Shown here: in pieces, positions 45,110 to 55,656 of the stretch
How positions within the stretch are numbered: position 1 is the stretch's first letter
Layout of the letters: every line of letters begins with the position of its first letter
Origin: Massariosphaeria phaeospora
Lineage: Eukaryota; Ascomycota; Dothideomycetes; Pleosporales
NCBI GenBank assembly: GCA_011032825.1
Contig: JAADJZ010000033.1
Location: 62,001-126,000 of the forward strand
DNA length: 64,000 nt
Direction: 5' to 3'
Notes under the pieces: generated by a model
Databases searched by the model: none
Told to the model about the DNA's origin: nothing
The model's input: the letters and a program-made list of their open reading frames with translations, nothing else
Made by a program: the position numbers and the translations under genes

Positions 45110-46962
45110 ATGGCACCCGGCATGCGGCCCCTGGCTGCCGCGAACCTCGTCTCGCAGCTCCAGCTGGCTGGACGCCGCTCCTTTGCAACCTCACGCCCGT
45201 CGCTGTCACCGTCGCTGCTCGCCACCAGAGCCCGCTGGACCCCGCGCCCGACATTCCACCAGATCGCCCTGCGCCAGGCCATCCGCCGCCAGTCGACGCA
45301 GGCGCCCAAGCCCGTGAAGCGCTTCCGATTCCTGCGCTGGACATGGCGACTCACCTACACCCTGGGCTTCGCGGGCCTCGCATACGTCGGCTACGGCATC
45401 TACGAGGTGCGCAACCCCAGCGACCAGCCTGAGCCCGACGCGAGCAAGAAGACACTGGTCATCCTCGGTGAGTAGATGCACTCCGCCCGGCAAGGCGAGC
45501 TCCTATTGACACGCATCAGGCACTGGCTGGGGCGCTGTGTCGCTGCTCAAGAAGCTCGACACGGAAAACTACAATGTCATCGTCGTCTCGCCCCGCAACT
45601 ACTTTCTATTCACGCCCCTGCTCCCGTCATGCACCGTCGGCACCATCGAGCACCGCTCCATCATGGAGCCCATCCGCAACTTCTTGCGCCACAAGAAGGC
45701 CGCTGTCAAGTACTACGAGGCCGAGGCCACCAAAATCGACTATGAGAAGAGGGTTGTGTACATCAATGATGACTCACCTGTCAAGGGTGACGTCTGCTCC
45801 ACCGAGGTCCCCTTCGATATGCTGGTCGTAGGTGTGGGCGCAGAGAACGCGACTTTCGGTGAGTTCGGCAATAATGCGCAAAATCTCCAGCGTGTGGGCT
45901 ATACTAACCGCAGCAGGTATTCCGGGCGTCACCGAACACGGCCTCTTCCTGAAGGAGGTGGGCGATGCTCAGCGCATCCGCAACCGCATCATGGATTGCT
46001 GTGAAACGGCCACTTTCAAGGGCCAGGGCACTGACGAAGTGAAGCGCCTTCTGCACATGGTAGTCGTCGGCGGGGGGCCCACGGGGGTCGAGTTCGCTGG
46101 AGAACTCCAAGACTTCTTCAACAACGACCTGAAGAAGTGGATTCCAGACATCACTGAGAACTTCCACGTCACCCTGGTTGAGGCTCTCCCCAATGTCCTG
46201 CCCATGTTCTCGAAGCAGCTGATCGAGTACACTGAGAAGACGTTCGAAGAGGAGACCATCACCATCCGAACCAAGACCATGGTAAAGAAAGTGACGGAGA
46301 AGTACATCGAGGCTGAGTCAGTAGGCCCTGATGGCAAGAAAGTGCTCGAGCAAATTCCCTACGGTTTGCTGGTTTGGGCTACCGGCAATGCCCTGCGGCC
46401 GCTAGTGAAGGACCTCATCAACCAGATCCCTGCACAGAAAGACTCGCGCCGTGGCCTCGCTGTCAACGAATACCTAGTCGTCAAGGGCACAGAGAACGTC
46501 TGGGCCGTCGGTGACTGCGCTGTCGCCAACTACGCCCCTACCGCGCAGGTTGCGGCTCAAGAAGGCGCTTTCCTCGCTCGCATGTTCAACCAGATGGCCA
46601 AGACGCACGAGATCGAGGACGAGCTCGCCGACCTTTCCGTAGCCCAGGAGAAGGCGCCAGGCAAGCCTGAGCGCGACGACATCTTCTCTCAGATAAAGGA
46701 GCTACAGAAGCGACTACGGAGAGTGAAGCAGATCGGCCCATTCGAGTACTCTCACCAGGGTTCGCTGGCTTATATCGGCTCCGAAAAGGCCGTCGCCGAT
46801 ATCTCGTGGTTGTCGGGCAATTTTGCTACTGGTGGTACCCTGACCTACTTCTTCTGGAGGAGCGCGTACCTCAGCATGTGCTTCAGCACGCGCAACAGGA
46901 TCTTGGTGCTGTTGGATTGGACCAAGTCCAAGATCTTTGGCCGTGACGTCTCGCGGGTGTGA
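45110..46962 (+). CDS. NDE1: Alternative (type II, rotenone-insensitive) NADH:ubiquinone oxidoreductase, mitochondrial
   Basis: Model: 45110-45467, 45520-45858, 45917-46962, giving 580 aa; introns are 52 and 58 nt. The N-terminus is Arg-rich without acidic residues for about 80 residues, a mitochondrial targeting sequence, then has a membrane segment (about 81-98, LTYTLGFAGLAYVGYGIY). That suits the external enzyme facing the intermembrane space. The FAD site is VILGTGWGAVSLLKKL (G120, G122, G124), split by intron 1. RNYFLFTPLLPSCTVGTIEH follows, and the NADH-binding motif is VVVGGGPTGVEFAGEL. The C-terminal GSLAYIGSEKAVAD and FFWRSAYLSMCFSTRNR are typical. No EF-hand insertion is visible. 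The second intron ends in a tandem cagcag acceptor. External rather than internal location is my inference. Confidence 0.93.
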
Positions 46963-49242
46963 GCGTCCCAATGTTCTGCCAGTCTTTCGTCCAAAAGTCC
47001 GTTCTTTGGTGTTAGTCAGCTACACCACCCTGGGAGTTCCTCTCGTACATATACCACTCTTCAGCTGGGGTCGGTTTCTTGCGCAACCACTTCCTTGGGT
47101 CGGTTTGGGTTGCCGCTACTGTAACAACTGTAATACTCCTTTGTCTTGCTATTATCGGCGGTGGTAGTCCTCAAGAGGTTGGCTTCGTTGCCTTAGATTT
47201 CTCGTGTTCGAGCTCGGAGTTCAGTGCTCGGTTTTTTGAGGCGGATGGGATAGATTTGTGAGATCTACGGAATCGACTGAAGACCCGGGATAAAGTTAAG
47301 CCAATTAAAGTCGGCATATTGTCTGATGTTCACTAGCCATGAGCATTTGTGATAATCTATACAACGCATGCCGTCCGATCAAGGCTCATCGGAGTTATTC
47401 AGCCTTCCGTTTTTGCGAGAGACTTACTTCTGCATACAACACTGCTACTGTTTACTACAGATTATATCCCAAGTTGATCCAATACATAGCACCCAACGCT
47501 GACGCCAAACAATACTATGACCAGTACAGTTCAGTGCAGCCCGGAAATCGGCACGAGCAGCGGCATTTGACCGCATTCGAAGTGTGCTCACTAAGTAACC
47601 CAAAGCTATGCCATTTTGTTCTCTCGCTCGTGCCTTCTCGTCTAAAAGAGCTGTGTTTCTAAATGCTTGTTAGGTTTATAGAATTTCAGAAAGAAGATGA
47701 TGTATCTGGCGATGTGTGGCGCGTGCTGTTGGAAGCCGTAAGCAGGAAACAAGCCGGGATAGTAGAACATGTGGTGCCGAAATGTCCATGGACAAGCTTC
47801 AAAACTTCGCATGTCGACTCTGTATGAGTGGGCCTGTTAGAAACCAGCTAACAATAAGGGGAGGCAATGGAAACAGAATCGGGGTTTCTTCATGGGTGTA
47901 GAGAATGGGTTGAGCCGTGTTATAAATTGATGTGAGTCGGAAATGTGTACTATGCCGTCGATGGTGGTCCTTTCGATGCCTATATAAGCCGCTTTCAGCA
48001 ACTTCTTCGTCTTTACTTCATCTAACGTACAAGGCATTGCTGGGTTGAACAAAAGTCTGGAGATCCGCCGTGATGGTGTGCGCGGAGACTGAGTTGGAGT
48101 CGACAGCACTAAAATGGACCTGACCTTGAAGCATGTGTGTCAAGGCAGTTGGTCGCGTGGTATACAACGACAAGGCGCCTTGCCCAAATGCGAGATTGTG
48201 TTACGTTTCCTTGGGGTGCTCTTCTCTTGCGCGAGGCATTAGCGGCTCCGTTAGCTGTATACTGGCGAGCGACGCAGGGTCCGATAGCGGAGAGGGAGGG
48301 GGGCAGTTCAGTTCTCGGTCGAGCAAGTCGGCGAGGGGCAGCTCTGTCAAAGAGAGGCGTGCACGGTGAAGAGTGTCTTGCGGGATGATCTGACTTGTAT
48401 TGTCGGCGGTCACGCAACTTGCTGGGTGTCGCGTGAAGACTCGGAGGCGAGTGGTGAGTGTTGAGCGGCTCCGGCGCTAGCGGCGGCATGTGAATAACAC
48501 ACCACGCGCCGCCCGCGATAAGGCCTCCGTTATCTCTCCGCCCATCCCACCCGTCACACACACACACACTCACACACTACTTGCGCCCGCCATGTCGATG
48601 ATAGCCATCGTCTGGCCGTCCAAGCCCTCGATCGGGTCATCCGAGCCGGCCGGGGGATCGCCGTGCATGCACCTGCGATGCTCCGCGCCTCTGCTAACAT
48701 CGGCGTCGATGACTGTCGCCGACCTCCAGCTCTCCCTATGTCCTCCAGCTTCTCCCTCACGCTTCATACCTCGTTGAATACCTGAGCGCATCGAGCTGTT
48801 GACTTCTTCTTTTACTTCTTCGCATATATCCTTGATCCTGCCCTCCAGTCCTGCGTTCGGCGTCTTGCAGTGCTGCCCCACCTTCTCCCCCGAGTCTACT
48901 AGACATCATCCGCGCGTTCGACGTGAGCTGCGAGCTTCGTTTGCTTCTCCCAGTAACTCCGGTTGCTTTCACAGCCAATTCGTAGGCACTGTGAAGTGGT
49001 CAGTCAGCTGGGACCGTGGCACTGTGGCTGCGCCTCTGGCAACAAGCCCTCGCCTGAGCTCGGCAGCTGATCGCTCAGCCGCGCTTGGTAGACAAAGACA
49101 CTTAGGCAACGACTGGCCCGAAGAGCCAGAAAGAAGTTATCACCGGTAGACCTTCAACATCCGCACCGGTCGCAGTCCTTTATAACGAACCTCATCGTGG
49201 GGTGCTTACCGTCGGACACGCCATCTCTGCGCCTATGACAAC
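46963..49242. other. Long intergenic region with a CA dinucleotide run
   Basis: 2.3 kb between the NADH dehydrogenase stop and the PQ-loop start. A CA repeat lies at about 48554-48577. The pyrimidine-rich stretch at 48800-49240 could be the promoter and leader of the downstream gene. A 107-codon frame at 47339-47662 has no recognisable features and is not called. Confidence 0.5.
48554..48577. repeat. CA microsatellite
   Basis: About ten CA units with one interruption (act). Confidence 0.8.
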
Positions 49243-50781
49243 ATGCCGCCCTACCTCTCCCCCCTACACATAGTCGCGCCCTCGTTACCGGCGCACTGCG
49301 AACCTGCGAACGAATTCCTGTACAGCTTGTCCGCGAACTTGCATACCTGCGTTCCCACGAACCTCGCATTTATATCTACCTTGCTCGGCACATGTAGTAT
49401 CATCTCGTGGCTGTTCGCTCAGCTGCCGCAGATCTACAAAAATTACCACCTGAAGTCGACCTCGGGGCTGAGTATATTCTTCCTGGCAGAATGGCTGTTG
49501 GGGGACTTGTCGAACCTTCTCGGTTGCATCTTCACCCAGCAGGCCTCATGGCAGGTTATAATCGCGATATACTATGTCTTTGTAGATTGCGCCCTGTGTA
49601 TACAGTGGGTCTGGTATGCGCTTCTAAAACATGGTCGACCGCTAAGACCTATCTTCCGGCGATTCCAAAGCTCAAACGATGGCAACAGTCGAGGCGGCCA
49701 CTCTGGCATGCAGGAGGTGTGGGATGGTGTAAATGTGGCAGACACTTCAAGCGACTCGACACCCTCCATTGTCCCCAAAATGGTACCGGACGCGAAAGAC
49801 CAGGACAGTCCAGGACGCAATATTCCGCACCGCTCCAACCCAAATGATGCTTTTCGGATACCCAACTTTGCCCGTTCTCCCAGCTCTTTCAAAGAATCGT
49901 GGCAGAACTCCCCTACGCAGGGCACCCCGCCAAACCGAACAGTTCATCGACTAGCGAACTCCAGCTCACCCATGCCATCTCCGAAGACGGTCCTCTACAT
50001 CTCCCTTGTCCTAGCCATCCTATCGAACACCTCGACGGCCAGGCTTGTGAGTCCCTTCTCGCCAGCCCCGTACAATGCCCTCCGCATCTCCAGTCAACAA
50101 TCGGCCGCCGAAGTCTCTACATCAGCCTCGGAGATCGCCGGGAAAGTTCTGTCCTGGATGAGTACCGTTCTCTACCTCGGCTCCCGTCTACCGCAACTCT
50201 ACATGAACTACGTCAGAAAGTCCACAGCCGGACTAAGTCCCACCCTCTTCGCAGCCGCTTTCTTCGGCAACTTCTTCTACTCTACATCTCTCCTCACCAA
50301 CCCCTGCGCCTGGGACGACTTCGCGCCTGGTGAAGGCGCTGGCTGGGTCGGCCTGGAGGGCAGTGTGCGCTCGGACTGGGTACTGCGCGCGGCACCATTC
50401 TTCCTCGGCGCCGCGGGCGTGCTCATCATGGACGCAGCCGTCGGGGTCCAATTCTGGTGTTATGGCGACAACGAGCCCCGCGGACGGCCCAAAGCACGAG
50501 ACGAAGAAATCATCGTTATTGTCGACGATGACGGAGATAGAAAGAGGCGGCGCTTCAAGTGGCGCCGCGTCAGTGGGTGGATGAGGGGATGGGTGCCTGC
50601 CGTCAGCGTTGCAGGGACGCCGAGTGGGAGTCGGGCTGGTACGCCGGTGCAGACGTCGAGGGATGTAAGTCCGAGTCCTAGTACGGAGAGTGGACGCGAG
50701 AGAGGGGCGCTGGATGAAGCGCGCGCGTTGCTCGGGACTGAGAGGACGGCTAGTCCGCGGAGTTATGGGGGTGTCTCGTGA
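49243..50781 (+). CDS. PQ-loop vacuolar cationic amino-acid transporter-like protein (Ypq/PQLC2 type)
   Basis: Single-exon gene of 512 aa. It has the two-PQ-loop architecture of the Ypq1-3/PQLC2 transporters, which export Lys, Arg or His across the vacuolar or lysosomal membrane. The first PQ loop is AQLPQIYKNYHLKSTSGLS (P62-Q63) and the second is SRLPQLYMNYVRKSTAGLSP (P317-Q318), each preceded by a hydrophobic helix. Other membrane segments include IIAIYYVFVDCALCIQWVWY and AAFFGNFFYSTSLL. The loop between the two halves is long (about 100 residues), Ser/Asn-rich and probably cytosolic. The C-terminal tail is long, basic then Ser/Thr-rich, and could be a regulatory segment. Lysosomal-type dileucine signals were not identified. 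Confidence 0.92.
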   Translation: MPPYLSPLHIVAPSLPAHCEPANEFLYSLSANLHTCVPTNLAFISTLLGTCSIISWLFAQLPQIYKNYHLKSTSGLSIFFLAEWLLGDLSNLLGCIFTQQASWQVIIAIYYVFVDCALCIQWVWYALLKHGRPLRPIFRRFQSSNDGNSRGGHSGMQEVWDGVNVADTSSDSTPSIVPKMVPDAKDQDSPGRNIPHRSNPNDAFRIPNFARSPSSFKESWQNSPTQGTPPNRTVHRLANSSSPMPSPKTVLYISLVLAILSNTSTARLVSPFSPAPYNALRISSQQSAAEVSTSASEIAGKVLSWMSTVLYLGSRLPQLYMNYVRKSTAGLSPTLFAAAFFGNFFYSTSLLTNPCAWDDFAPGEGAGWVGLEGSVRSDWVLRAAPFFLGAAGVLIMDAAVGVQFWCYGDNEPRGRPKARDEEIIVIVDDDGDRKRRRFKWRRVSGWMRGWVPAVSVAGTPSGSRAGTPVQTSRDVSPSPSTESGRERGALDEARALLGTERTASPRSYGGVS

Positions 50782-51978
50782 GGTCCTTCGTAACGCATTA
50801 TTGTCTGTCATGCGTTGATCTGATATTGGTTCCTTCGAGCGTTCTAGGGCATTTACATCCTATCTCATTCCATTTCATTACATTTCCGCATTCTGCATTC
50901 GTTCGGCGTTGCATGCATGAGAGAAGTTCTACGGCCAGTTTGTTCTATATGACTCAATTCAGATTATGTGCTTGACTCTACCTACACTGTTTGAACAGAT
51001 AATGAAGAACTCCTGAATCGCAAATGACATTCATACTATAAGCGAAAAGAGTAAAGGACAAACAGCACTAAGTGTAGCTGTTGACGCACATGAATGTTAC
51101 TCCTACACATGGATGTCTTAATTGCTTTTCCAGTTAGAGCAGACGGGGAAGGTGGAATCTAGGGAGGAAGAGACGGAGGAAGTAGAGGATAAAGGGACAT
51201 GTGTATCTTTGCGTTTGGCCACCACGCATAACACATGAATTAGTAGACTGTTGTTGCTTCTCTTGTTCATCGCATGTGCATAGCCATTTACCGCGAGCCA
51301 ATTCATGTCCTTGTTTTAAAAAATCTTTAAAGCAACGACACGTAAGCTTCTTGTCTACTAATCCTTTGTATCAAAGCAAGGAGAGAGAAGAAGGGCAGAG
51401 AGATGTTGTGTGTTCTGCCTAATTATTTGAGCCTAACATGTGGTAGATTGCCGGTTGGAGAGTCGAGAGTCTACATGGAATCGCTGTGTTCTCTTTTTGA
51501 AGCATAGGCGTGTGGGTTTAAGACTAGGTAGGACACAAGGATTGCATATCACGTTGACGTATGAACACAGGATTTGAAGAACGGTAAGGAGAACGAGTGT
51601 AGGTAGGTAGAGACAGACTTGTATCTATTGCTTGAGGCGAAAGAAAGAAGATACCTTTGAGCTGCATGTAACCCAGTTACCCTCCTCCTTAGAGGCCTTG
51701 CGCCAGCAGAGCACAAATAGCAGTAAGAATAACGCATCTCATAGCCGTCTAACAGTAGAGTACATAGCAAGCTCTAGTGCCTTGTGTGCTCGCAAAAGTG
51801 CGCCTAGCATCTCTCAGCCTAGTTCGCAGAGTAGAGGCTTCTATCCCCGCATCTACTATACTCGTACTCCAGACATGCCAGTCATCCACAAAACCATCCC
51901 ATCTTCCCAGCATCTCAAACCACGCTCAAAAAAGCGAGAACCAGACCAAAAAACAGCTATAGCCCAGACAAAAAAAAA
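50782..51978. other. Intergenic region, no protein gene seen
   Basis: 3' flank of the PQ-loop gene and downstream flank of the candidate ncRNA. Only short unremarkable open frames. Confidence 0.5.
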
Positions 51979-52118
51979 TCTACAAAAATGTAGCTTCGCT
52001 GTCCCGACGACAGCCTGATCAACTTCGACCTCCGCGGGAGTTGAACAGGACCTGCCGCCCGCCTGGTCAATGACAGCCCGATTTTTTGGAAATCGGACCA
52101 GGCGCCCACCCAGCTACA
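51979..52118 (-). ncRNA. Candidate RNA polymerase III transcript, highly structured, unknown class
   Basis: Read on the minus strand, 52118-52112 (tgtagct) and 51995-51989 (agctaca) form a perfect 7-bp closing helix. Inside are three domains. One is a 9-bp stem (52104-52096 with 52068-52060) capped by a 6-bp stem (52095-52090 with 52084-52079). The second is a 6-bp hairpin (52044-52039 with 52024-52019). The third is a 6-bp hairpin (52014-52009 with 52003-51998). An A-box-like tagctgggtggg (52116-52105) and a B-box-like gttcaactcc lie in the transcript. A TATA-like element is at 52167-52176. Termination signals are T5 (51988-51984) and T9 (51978-51970). I tested it as a tRNA and it fails. I do not recognise it as 5S, U6, SRP, RNase P or RNase MRP RNA. 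Transcript ends are approximate. Confidence 0.5.
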
Positions 52119-52166
52119 CTTTCGTGTTTCCTGTGTTTGTTAGTTGAAGATTTCTGCACTGAACAA

Positions 52167-52176
52167 ATATATATAG
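52167..52176 (-). promoter_or_regulatory. TATA-like element upstream of the candidate ncRNA
   Basis: An alternating AT run (atatatatag on the plus strand). It lies about 50 bp upstream of the closing helix and about 35 bp upstream of a start that would put the A box near +20, the usual Pol III geometry. It could also serve the plus-strand F-box gene. Confidence 0.4.
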
Positions 52177-52214
52177 TAGATAAAAATAAGAAGGGACCCG
52201 TAAGTGGGTACTAG

Positions 52215-52312
52215 AGGGGCCCAATAGGGTTGGGCGCCCCGTTTGTTGAAGGTCTTGGCACTGGATGGATACTACGGTGGGTGACCAGAGGCGTTGCCCG
52301 GTGAGCCGGTAT
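52215..52312 (+). pseudogene. Possible 5S rRNA-like relic
   Basis: A stretch around 52275-52290 reads ggtgggtgacca, the conserved core of the 3' half of fungal 5S rRNA. It is preceded at roughly the right distance by weaker matches (ggcactgga; aatagggt). The remainder does not fit a functional 5S RNA. Dispersed 5S genes and pseudogenes are known in Pezizomycotina. Low confidence. Confidence 0.22.
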
Positions 52313-52425
52313 GGTCTTTACTACCTACGTACACGCGCGCTGACTTTTGGCCGCTGGCTACAGCAGGCACAACCTCGTGCCCGACCCACGTCCCCGCCGA
52401 CAGACACCACACCACGCAACCCAGA

Positions 52426-53736
52426 ATGGCCACCCCCAGAATGGCCACCATCTACGACTGCCCCGCCGAGATCATCACCCATGTCGCCGAGCTCCTGGAG
52501 CTGGACGACCTCCGGGCGCTGCGTCTGACCTGCCGCGCCGTTGAGGCCAAAGCACAGCACTTTTTCGAGCGGCGCTTCTTTGCCACCAAAACAGTGTACC
52601 TCGTCAAGAGCAGCCTCCGCGAGCTCGTCGCGTTGTCGCACTCTAGATACAGTGGGTTCGTGCGCAAGCTCGTCGTCGAGTTCGAAGACAGCGTCGTCAT
52701 CAACGTGCTCGGCGGCCTCGATGCTGTGCTGCAGGACAACGAGTCGGTGGACGCTGCGGATGAGCATAGCAGCTGCGTCTACTGTTACAATGCCTATGTT
52801 TGCGAGAAGAGGGAGACTTTCCGGGCCGGCCTTCATCTCGACCTCCTGGCCGAGGCCTTCGGAGCATTCAATATCAAAGCCGTGGAACTGTCGGATTGCG
52901 GTCAAGGTATTTTCGCGGAGAACATCTACAGGCTCAGGGACGAAGCGTCTGAAGTGTCCAATCCGGATCTTATACCGCACTCACGCCACTGCCGTTGTGG
53001 AACGTTACGCTGTACCAGCACCGCCTCCGACAATCCTCTAGCAATCCTAGCTATGACGTTGGCGAGGAACGGGAGTCGCATCGAGGAGCTGGCCTTGCGC
53101 CTTACCCCCCTTCAGGACATCTTCAACCTGGACGCCAGCATCCTGCAGTCTCTGACCCAGTCCATGGAAGGCCTCCAGAAGCTCTCCTTTGCGTGCGATA
53201 TCGCGTACAATACCGATCATTACCACCGCACTTTGATGCCCTGGGCACCCAATATCCGGAGTTTGACAATCTGTGACGTCTACCAATATACCCGTTGCCT
53301 GCTATTCGAGATGGTCGCGCCTGTAGATCTCGAAGAGCTTGTCCTTGTCAATTCGGCGATCCATGGGCAAACGTTTAACGCCGTGCTACGCGAAGACCAG
53401 GCTGCGACGCTCAAAGTGGTGAAGCTTCAGGATATCTGGCTCGACGGGTGCAATTGGATGGACATTGTTAGGACATTGGCCGAGTGCGACTCTTTGGAGA
53501 AGGTGCTGGTGCACGCGCCATACTGGGATGGAATTCGCGACCCGAGTCGCCTCAATTGGTTCTGCAACGGCTACAATGACGATGAAGACGAGAATCTGGT
53601 GGACGCTCAGACTTCGGAGAGTGGGCGAGCTAGACTGAAGAAGAAACGGGCCGACAGGGAGAAATTCTTGCAAGACATGTTTGCTGCAAAAGGCAAGACC
53701 ATCGAAATGTCGACAACTCTCATTTTCCGAGAATAA
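52426..53736 (+). CDS. F-box protein
   Basis: Single-exon frame. I choose the ATG at 52426, just before ATIYDCPAEIITHVAELLE, giving 436 aa; the ATG at 52441 is nearly as good. The upstream part of the open frame (to 52294) is low-complexity and overlaps likely leader sequence. The F-box covers about residues 8-50: CPAEIITHVAELLELDDLRA, LRLTCRAVEAKAQHFFERRFF. The rest resembles the fungal F-box group with KLVVEFED, a Cys/His-bearing segment (SSCVYCYNAYVCEK), and leucine-rich pieces such as LEELVLVNSAIHGQTF and LKVVKLQDIWLDGCNW. A role as an SCF substrate receptor is inferred from the domain. The C-terminus is basic and charged (RLKKKRADREKFLQDMF). Confidence 0.86.
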   Translation: MATPRMATIYDCPAEIITHVAELLELDDLRALRLTCRAVEAKAQHFFERRFFATKTVYLVKSSLRELVALSHSRYSGFVRKLVVEFEDSVVINVLGGLDAVLQDNESVDAADEHSSCVYCYNAYVCEKRETFRAGLHLDLLAEAFGAFNIKAVELSDCGQGIFAENIYRLRDEASEVSNPDLIPHSRHCRCGTLRCTSTASDNPLAILAMTLARNGSRIEELALRLTPLQDIFNLDASILQSLTQSMEGLQKLSFACDIAYNTDHYHRTLMPWAPNIRSLTICDVYQYTRCLLFEMVAPVDLEELVLVNSAIHGQTFNAVLREDQAATLKVVKLQDIWLDGCNWMDIVRTLAECDSLEKVLVHAPYWDGIRDPSRLNWFCNGYNDDEDENLVDAQTSESGRARLKKKRADREKFLQDMFAAKGKTIEMSTTLIFRE

Positions 53737-55656
53737 TGCAATGACCTTAGTAAGACGGACTACCTTAATGATCAACATAGAAAGAACCTGCTGACGAACG
53801 ACATGGAAGGAACCTTGAATATTTCGATCTGGTCTCGCCACGATGGGGTGGCTCAGTTGCATTGAAATGAGTTCAGTGGACGCTACAGCAAAGGGCTTGG
53901 GACCTTCTAGTAGGAAACGATTCGCAGAGCCAGCTTGAATGACCGCTCTCAGAGTAGATGGAAAAGTATGACAGACGCTATAGCAAAGGGCTTGGGGATC
54001 TACCAGTAGGAGATGATCCTCGGAGCTAGCTTGGATGGCCGCTCTCAGAGCAGATAGAAAAGTATGACAGAGGGCGAGAAAATAGGCGAATGCCATCGGA
54101 CAACCTACCTATATATCGGTATCAAGAAACCCCATTCTGATATCAGTGTTTCAATCCATGTTCACTATCGTTTGCATGTACAGACCTGCTCTTCTTGTCC
54201 CACAAAACCTGTTCGACATGAGTTATAGAACGTCGCAAGGCTCGATGCGTAGTGGTTTGAAATGAAGAATACTTCTACCGCATATTCACGATGACTTCAA
54301 GAAAACAGTATAGTGAAGTGAGTGAACTGGAACTGTAGATCGATACGCAGAAAGACAAAGAGGCGCGCAGACGTACCAACTCTCAAGCAATATTCGGCAC
54401 AGAGTACGCTCTAGGCCAACCAACCACACCGCCTGCAATTCATTCGCTCAGTATTGCCTAGGTATGGTACCTAGCGTTCATTGTTCGGCCGGAAGTTTCG
54501 AATCGATAATGCGTCCGTTGTTTCTGCAAAGCAATTACTTACTCATAGTAGGTAGTAATCCTTCCTTTTTCCCTCTTTCTCCCGCCCCTCCCAAACATGT
54601 ATGTCACCATCCACCATCTACAAACTACCTATTTCCCAAAGCGACCCCAGCCCGCCCGCTTCCTTAAACAGGTAGACAACCCATTTGCTTTTTTTCGCGA
54701 ACCGTTAAGACAAATCGGCGGCGCTGATCGGCGGCATCATATCGACTCGACTCATCCGCGGTGGTGGTGGCGCAAAAAAGCCCATCCCTGAACCCGCAAT
54801 ACGACCGACTCATCAATATGTATCCGTACCGCAGTCTAGCTCAGTTCTAGTTCCAGTTTCAGTTTCGGCTTTTCGGCTCGGGTCGGGATAGGTCAGGGGC
54901 CATGATTCAGGAAAATGTTTGATTCATTATTGGAAAATGGAAAATTGAAAAGAAAAATAATGAATTATGTCTGCGGATCGTCGGGAAGTGCACGAGATAT
55001 ATTGCTTCCCCCCCCGGCCCCCGGCCCCGCACCAACCGCTATCTAGCTAGGTAAGCAGCTACGGCAGGTGCAAGCGACGACCAGAAGTGTCGGCCAATCA
55101 AAACGAACTAGAATCAGCAACGTCCCCCGGCCTGCTATTTCCGTTCACAGCAAAAAAATCAACTTTTCCTCATGGTTATTGGACTTCAAAGTAGATTGAT
55201 TGTGTGACACTTCAGAAGCACCAATGGCGCTTCACCATATCTGATCTACTGAATCCTAAGAGTAATGAAGCAATGAACTACTGTGGTCCAAAGGTGCCTC
55301 CTTGGGCTGGTCTCCTTTTCTCTGCTCGTGCTCGATGCCTTCCGACCAAGTTCCGCAGAGCCTGCTAGCTAGAACCCTTGGCTTTACCGAGGCTGCAAAA
55401 TCCCTCCGAGAACTCCGTGGGCCCTGTTGGACCGGTGTGCACTGTAATAGAAAACGCCTGATAATGCCCATATATGATGCAATGTAACCAGGTCGGAAAC
55501 GAATCCGCCATAATAGAGAGAAAAAAACCAGCAAAATGCAATGCACGCTCTTAACGCATCAAATCAAACCCTATCAGGAGGTCGAGGGCAAGGGGCAAAA
55601 CCAGTCGTGACGGTTCAGAGGAGTGGGTCCACAAAGGCAAAAAATGTACCAGGTAC
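53737..55656. other. Intergenic region with a 96-bp tandem duplication and a GC-rich tract
   Basis: 1.9 kb between the convergent F-box and cyclin genes. It contains the duplication at 53879-54069, a G/C-only tract near 55008-55029, and AT-rich stretches around 54930-54960. No gene supported. Confidence 0.5.
53879..54069. repeat. Imperfect tandem duplication, two copies of about 96 bp
   Basis: The unit starting gacgctacagcaaaggg and ending aaaagtatgaca is repeated immediately, with about 80 percent identity and a 1-nt indel. It lies just downstream of the F-box stop. It opens a minus-strand frame with a repeated peptide (CHTFLSALRA / CHTFPSTLRA), but nothing else suggests a protein. Confidence 0.85.

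Noticed and set aside
47339..47662. 107-codon frame in the gap after the NADH dehydrogenase gene
   Set aside because: No family pattern, no supporting splice or promoter signals, and ordinary for random sequence of this length.
51979..52118. Interpretation of the structured element as an intron-containing tRNA (an Asp- or Trp-like anticodon loop can be picked out)
   Set aside because: The acceptor ends and T-stem do not pair, and the would-be anticodon stems are mismatched. The alternative nested-hairpin fold is far better.
53386..54096. 236-codon antisense frame over the F-box 3' end and the tandem repeat
   Set aside because: The repeated peptide simply reflects the 96-bp DNA duplication, and the rest is antisense to the F-box gene.
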